A DNA stretch of 6,414 nt from assembly GCA_949747745.1 (NCBI GenBank), contig CATKFT010000091.1:1-6414 (forward strand). Direction: 5' to 3'. How positions within the stretch are numbered: the first letter of the stretch is position 1; each line of letters starts with the position of its first letter. A program made the translations under genes and the position numbers. This document shows positions 6,033 to 6,414 of the stretch, piece after piece. Origin of the DNA: an uncultured Clostridia bacterium. Its GTDB lineage: Bacteria > Bacillota_A > Clostridia > TANB77 > CAG-508. The notes beneath the pieces are model-generated. The model was not told the origin of the DNA, did no database searches, and worked only from the letters and a program-made list of their open reading frames with translations.

Positions 6033-6061
6033 TTGACAAGTGAACAAAAATGTAGTAATAT
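6033..6061 (+). promoter_or_regulatory. Strong promoter of the tRNA cluster
   Basis: Consensus -35 TTGACA (6033-6038), 17-base spacer, and -10 TAATAT (6056-6061). Transcription should start near 6068, about 26 bases before tRNA-Lys. This near-consensus architecture is typical for stable RNA operons. Confidence 0.75.
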
Positions 6062-6067
6062 ATAAAA

Positions 6068-6087
6068 GTACTGTAATTTTGCAGTAC
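6068..6087 (+). repeat. Hairpin at the 5' end of the tRNA transcript leader
   Basis: GTACTG and CAGTAC form a perfect 6-bp stem around an 8-base loop, starting at the predicted transcription start and ending 6 bases before tRNA-Lys. It could protect the 5' end of the precursor or guide RNase P processing. Confidence 0.45.
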
Positions 6088-6093
6088 AGAATT

Positions 6094-6169
6094 GGACCAT
6101 TAGCTCAGGTGGTAGAGCACTTGACTTTTAATCAAGTTGTCCGCAGTTCGAGTCTGCGATGGTTCACCA
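6094..6169 (+). tRNA. tRNA-Lys (anticodon TTT)
   Basis: 76 bases with CCA encoded. The acceptor stem GGACCAT pairs with ATGGTTC (one G-U), the D-arm is GCTCAGGTGGTAGAGC, and the anticodon stem CTTGA/TCAAG encloses loop CTTTTAA with anticodon TTT at 6127-6129. The T-arm is CGCAG-TTCGAGT-CTGCG. It reads AAA and AAG lysine codons, which are heavily used in this AT-rich genome. First gene of the cluster. Confidence 0.95.
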
Positions 6170-6177
6170 AAAGGATA

Positions 6178-6193
6178 CTAAATGAAAATTTAG
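6178..6193 (+). repeat. Spacer hairpin between tRNA-Lys and tRNA-Glu
   Basis: CTAAAT-GAAA-ATTTAG forms a perfect 6-bp stem closed by a GAAA tetraloop, a stable GNRA-type loop. It lies 8 bases after the CCA of tRNA-Lys and 11 before tRNA-Glu, so it may help separate or process the precursor. It lacks a T run long enough to be a good terminator. Confidence 0.45.
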
Positions 6194-6204
6194 CATTCTT
6201 TTAT

Positions 6205-6279
6205 GGCCCGTTGGTAAAGCGGTTAATACACCGCCCTTTCACGGCGGAGACATGGGTTCGAGTCCCGTACGGGTCACCA
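6205..6279 (+). tRNA. tRNA-Glu (anticodon TTC)
   Basis: 75 bases with CCA encoded. The acceptor stem GGCCCGT pairs with ACGGGTC (one G-U), and the anticodon stem CCGCC/GGCGG encloses loop CTTTCAC with anticodon TTC at 6238-6240. The T-arm is ATGGG-TTCGAGT-CCCGT, with one T-G pair. It reads GAA and GAG glutamate codons. Confidence 0.95.
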
Positions 6280-6281
6280 AC

Positions 6282-6358
6282 GCCACTTTAGCTCAGCTGG
6301 CCAGAGCACCGCACTTGTAATGCGGGGGTCCCCAGTTCGAATCTGGGAAGTGGCTCCA
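6282..6358 (+). tRNA. tRNA-Thr (anticodon TGT)
   Basis: 77 bases with CCA encoded. The acceptor stem GCCACTT pairs perfectly with AAGTGGC, with discriminator T. The D-arm is GCTCAGCTGGCCAGAGC. The anticodon stem CCGCA/TGCGG encloses loop CTTGTAA with anticodon TGT at 6316-6318, and the T-arm is CCCAG-TTCGAAT-CTGGG. Only 2 bases separate it from tRNA-Glu, so the cluster is cotranscribed. Confidence 0.95.
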
Positions 6359-6392
6359 TTAAAGGTTAGTAGTCTTGAAACGTGCTTGGCTA

Positions 6393-6398
6393 TTGACT
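6393..6398 (+). promoter_or_regulatory. Possible -35 box of a following promoter
   Basis: TTGACT lies 34 bases after tRNA-Thr; a -10 box at the normal distance would fall at or beyond the window edge. No hairpin terminator is evident between tRNA-Thr and this point, so further tRNA or rRNA genes may follow. Confidence 0.2.
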
Positions 6399-6414
6399 TT
6401 TTTTTATTTATAAA

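Noticed and set aside
5994..6053. Repeated AAAATGTG words before the tRNA promoter, checked as a CRISPR or iteron array
   Set aside because: Only three imperfect copies of about 8 AT-rich bases with irregular spacing; no array.
5669..6100. 143-codon minus-strand open frame
   Set aside because: Antisense to the DUF1858 gene, its promoter region and the tRNA promoter; the sense gene has clear family identity and a ribosome binding site.
6040..6291. 83-codon plus-strand open frame
   Set aside because: Runs through tRNA-Lys and tRNA-Glu; the peptide is tRNA sequence translated.
6094..6358. tRNA genes as attachment site of the secretion gene set
   Set aside because: No integrase and no repeated copy of a tRNA 3' end is seen at the other side of the secretion genes, so there is no support for integration here.

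Overview
The window is very AT-rich, by eye roughly 25% G+C. Its strong AGGAGG-type ribosome binding sites, TTG start, -35/-10 promoters with 17-base spacers and gene families all point to a low-GC Gram-positive bacterium, most likely an anaerobic member of the Clostridia. A DnaD-type primosome gene followed by a helicase-loader gene, and a DUF1858 CxxC protein, fit that assignment.

Layout. Bases 1-1354 (minus strand) hold a replication pair: a DnaD-domain protein (389-1354) with its own promoter at 1411-1439, followed by the N-terminus of a DnaC/DnaI-like helicase loader (1-267, running off the edge). Bases 1355-1766 hold no convincing gene. Bases 1767-5592 (minus strand) form a type IV secretion/conjugation gene set. 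In transcription order these are a 50-codon membrane ORF, a VirD4/TraG coupling ATPase, a VirB2-like pilin, a VirB6/TrbL-like membrane channel protein and a VirB3-like small membrane protein. No VirB4 ATPase, relaxase, integrase or peptidoglycan hydrolase is visible, so the set is incomplete here. Bases 5703-5888 (plus strand) encode the DUF1858 redox-disulfide protein. Its promoter overlaps, back to back, the promoter that probably drives the secretion genes. Bases 6094-6358 hold a tRNA cluster, Lys(TTT)-Glu(TTC)-Thr(TGT), behind a near-consensus promoter.

Main observation. Two secretion genes, virD4 and the virB3-like gene, are each split into two frames, and in both the protein becomes continuous by a +1 shift. 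Both shifts fall exactly on an in-frame CGG codon, which is read as C|GGN so that glycine is inserted. In both genes the unshifted frame ends in a stop after just one more codon (CGG TGG TAG and CGG ATT TAA). These are the only two CGG triplets, in any frame, on the coding strand of the whole minus-strand gene block. Either two independent one-base insertions hit the same context, or CGG acts in this organism as a hungry or unassigned codon that promotes +1 frameshifting. The second possibility would be a distinctive decoding feature and can be tested genome-wide.

How the genes fit together: VirD4 would feed substrate into a channel containing VirB6 and VirB3, with the VirB2-like pilin as the extracellular part. 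With the missing components elsewhere or lost, this could be a remnant or a domesticated element. dnaD and the helicase loader belong to chromosome replication initiation and look like host genes unrelated to the secretion set.
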